DNA of 64,000 bases. Source: Pocillopora verrucosa. Taxonomy: Eukaryota; Cnidaria; Anthozoa; Scleractinia; Pocilloporidae. The notes below the pieces were generated by a model. The model made no database searches. It was not told the DNA's origin and saw only the letters and a program-made list of their open reading frames with translations. Made by a program: the position numbers and the translations under genes. Positions 62,867 through 64,000 of the stretch are shown here, one piece after another; the stretch's first letter is position 1, and each line of letters begins with the position of its first letter. The stretch is taken from assembly GCF_036669915.1 (NCBI RefSeq), contig NC_089325.1, positions 370,862 through 434,861 on the forward strand, read 5' to 3'.

Positions 62867-64000
62867 GTTTACTGTGTGCAATCCAACGTGATAATCGTTT
62901 AATCTTTTAACTCATCAGCCCAGCAGATGATAGAAAAATCATAACCTCACGGAGATGACTTACATGTGAAATGTGCAAAGTCACTCACTGTTTCGATCGC
63001 AATATGACGAAGATCATTATGGTGTATCAATAGCGAAATCACGAAATAAATAGTCAAATTCTTTTACGTCATTCAGTTAAGTGACAAGTGCGTACGTTTC
63101 TGCCCTCTTTTGAAGACCCATTCGAGGCTTCCAGGAAAAAATTATCTTTTCCCACATCCTTTGCGTTTACAAACCTTATTCGGTTCGCTGTGGGACGGAA
63201 GCTGCCTCGTATCAAAGCGAATAAACAACAGAAATAGCACTCAAAGACCGAACGGACTCTCTAAGCTCTAGTATCAATGGGTTACATTGGTATTTTGTAT
63301 TTTTTCCAAACCCGATTCTATTCAGAACATTGAAATGAAGAATTTTCGCCCCACAGAAAAGATTTACGGATGCATGTTTGCTTTTTCTCTATAAGATAGG
63401 ACTCATAATCGATTAATATTATGTGAAGGGACTAGTTCCTGAAAGCTGTTTGCTGTAAAATGCCCGCAGAACATTGACGTTGGTAGAGTCGAAGCAGGGA
63501 AGTTTATTAAAGCAGTAAGACAACCCATTCAGCAAATTCAAATAATTTTATTGTTTTTTTACTTTCTTTTGTTATTTATATTTGCCACACTACAATAAAA
63601 ATTTACAAGGAAGTACGATAAACAAAGTTAAATACAACTTTGAGGATGGCGAGGATGTCACATCAAACAAGATTTGAGTCAAGGGGAAAAATTGCGGAAG
63701 CCTTGTATAGTTTTTAAATGGAAAACGACCCTTTACGCCACCCAGTGCCCTCTGAGATCAATATTTTTTATGATCACGGGTGAGTGAACCCTTTGACGAC
63801 AACAGGCAGCATATTTTTGGAAAAAGTTCAAAATGCGTTATGATTTAAAATTTTGTGTCCACTTTTGTTTTGTTTTGAATTAATTGATACTGAGAACCGG
63901 CCACTTAATAAAATTTGACGGAGGAATGTCATTACCTGTGTATTTTTAACTAAATTTTAATTTTTTAGCCTCAGTCAGTCCAAACCACGAAATAATATTG
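62867..64000. other. Upstream flank of the synthase gene, no gene seen
   Basis: AT-rich sequence 5' of the inferred first coding exon; it should contain the promoter and any untranslated leader, but no element is clear enough to call. No other coding region was recognised to the window end. Confidence 0.55.

Overview
The window looks like nuclear DNA of a cnidarian, probably an anthozoan such as a stony coral. This is an inference. It rests on AT-rich sequence, multi-exon genes with GT-AG introns, proteins close in length and order to vertebrate NAA15 and RNF121, a malate synthase gene (rare in animals but retained in cnidarians), intronless class A GPCRs, and many short non-autonomous repeats. 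No bacterial or viral coding region was seen.

Layout. At 2.0-3.0 kb is an intronless GPCR (+). At 6.1-7.4 kb is an intronless TRIM-type RING/B-box gene (-). At 7.4-9.2 kb is a decayed duplication of the TRIM/malate synthase head-to-head junction. At 9.2-17.8 kb is malate synthase (+, 15 exons, 565 aa reconstructed). At 20.2-32.2 kb is NAA15, the NatA auxiliary subunit (-, 22 exons, 854 aa). It shares a 381-bp divergent promoter interval with RNF121 at 32.6-39.7 kb (+, 8 exons, 326 aa). At 41.9-42.9 kb is a second intronless GPCR (+), followed by a perfect 21-bp hairpin and a small unknown ORF. At 47.0-48.1 kb is a small putative two-exon gene (-). From 48.4 to 62.9 kb one large gene (-) fills the right of the window. 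Exon chains were built by hand from splice signals, reading-phase continuity and remembered family sequences; every junction of the four long genes keeps frame.

The outstanding feature is the last gene. It encodes about 3465 aa: a 12-TM Patched/RND-like membrane module with a sterol-sensing-type region, fused in the same uninterrupted 5.7-kb exon to a fatty-acid-synthase-like type I polyketide synthase (KS-AT-DH-structural KR-ER-like-KR-ACP-TE). KS, AT, DH, KR, ACP and TE catalytic motifs are present. The ER-like domain has lost its key motifs, and the RND half has lost the paired acidic residues used for proton coupling. This suggests a membrane-tethered synthase making an unsaturated acyl or polyketide product, with a module that may sense, bind or move lipid. 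HMG-CoA reductase (sterol-sensing domain plus enzyme) and the mycobacterial MmpL/PKS partnership are analogies only. I know of no described animal protein with this architecture, but I could not search.

Repeats concentrate in the introns and spacers between 9 and 46 kb: two related ~200-bp MITE-like families (12 copies seen), a ~480-bp terminal-inverted-repeat element, several foldbacks and tRNA-derived SINE-like remnants. They appear sparse in the synthase gene.
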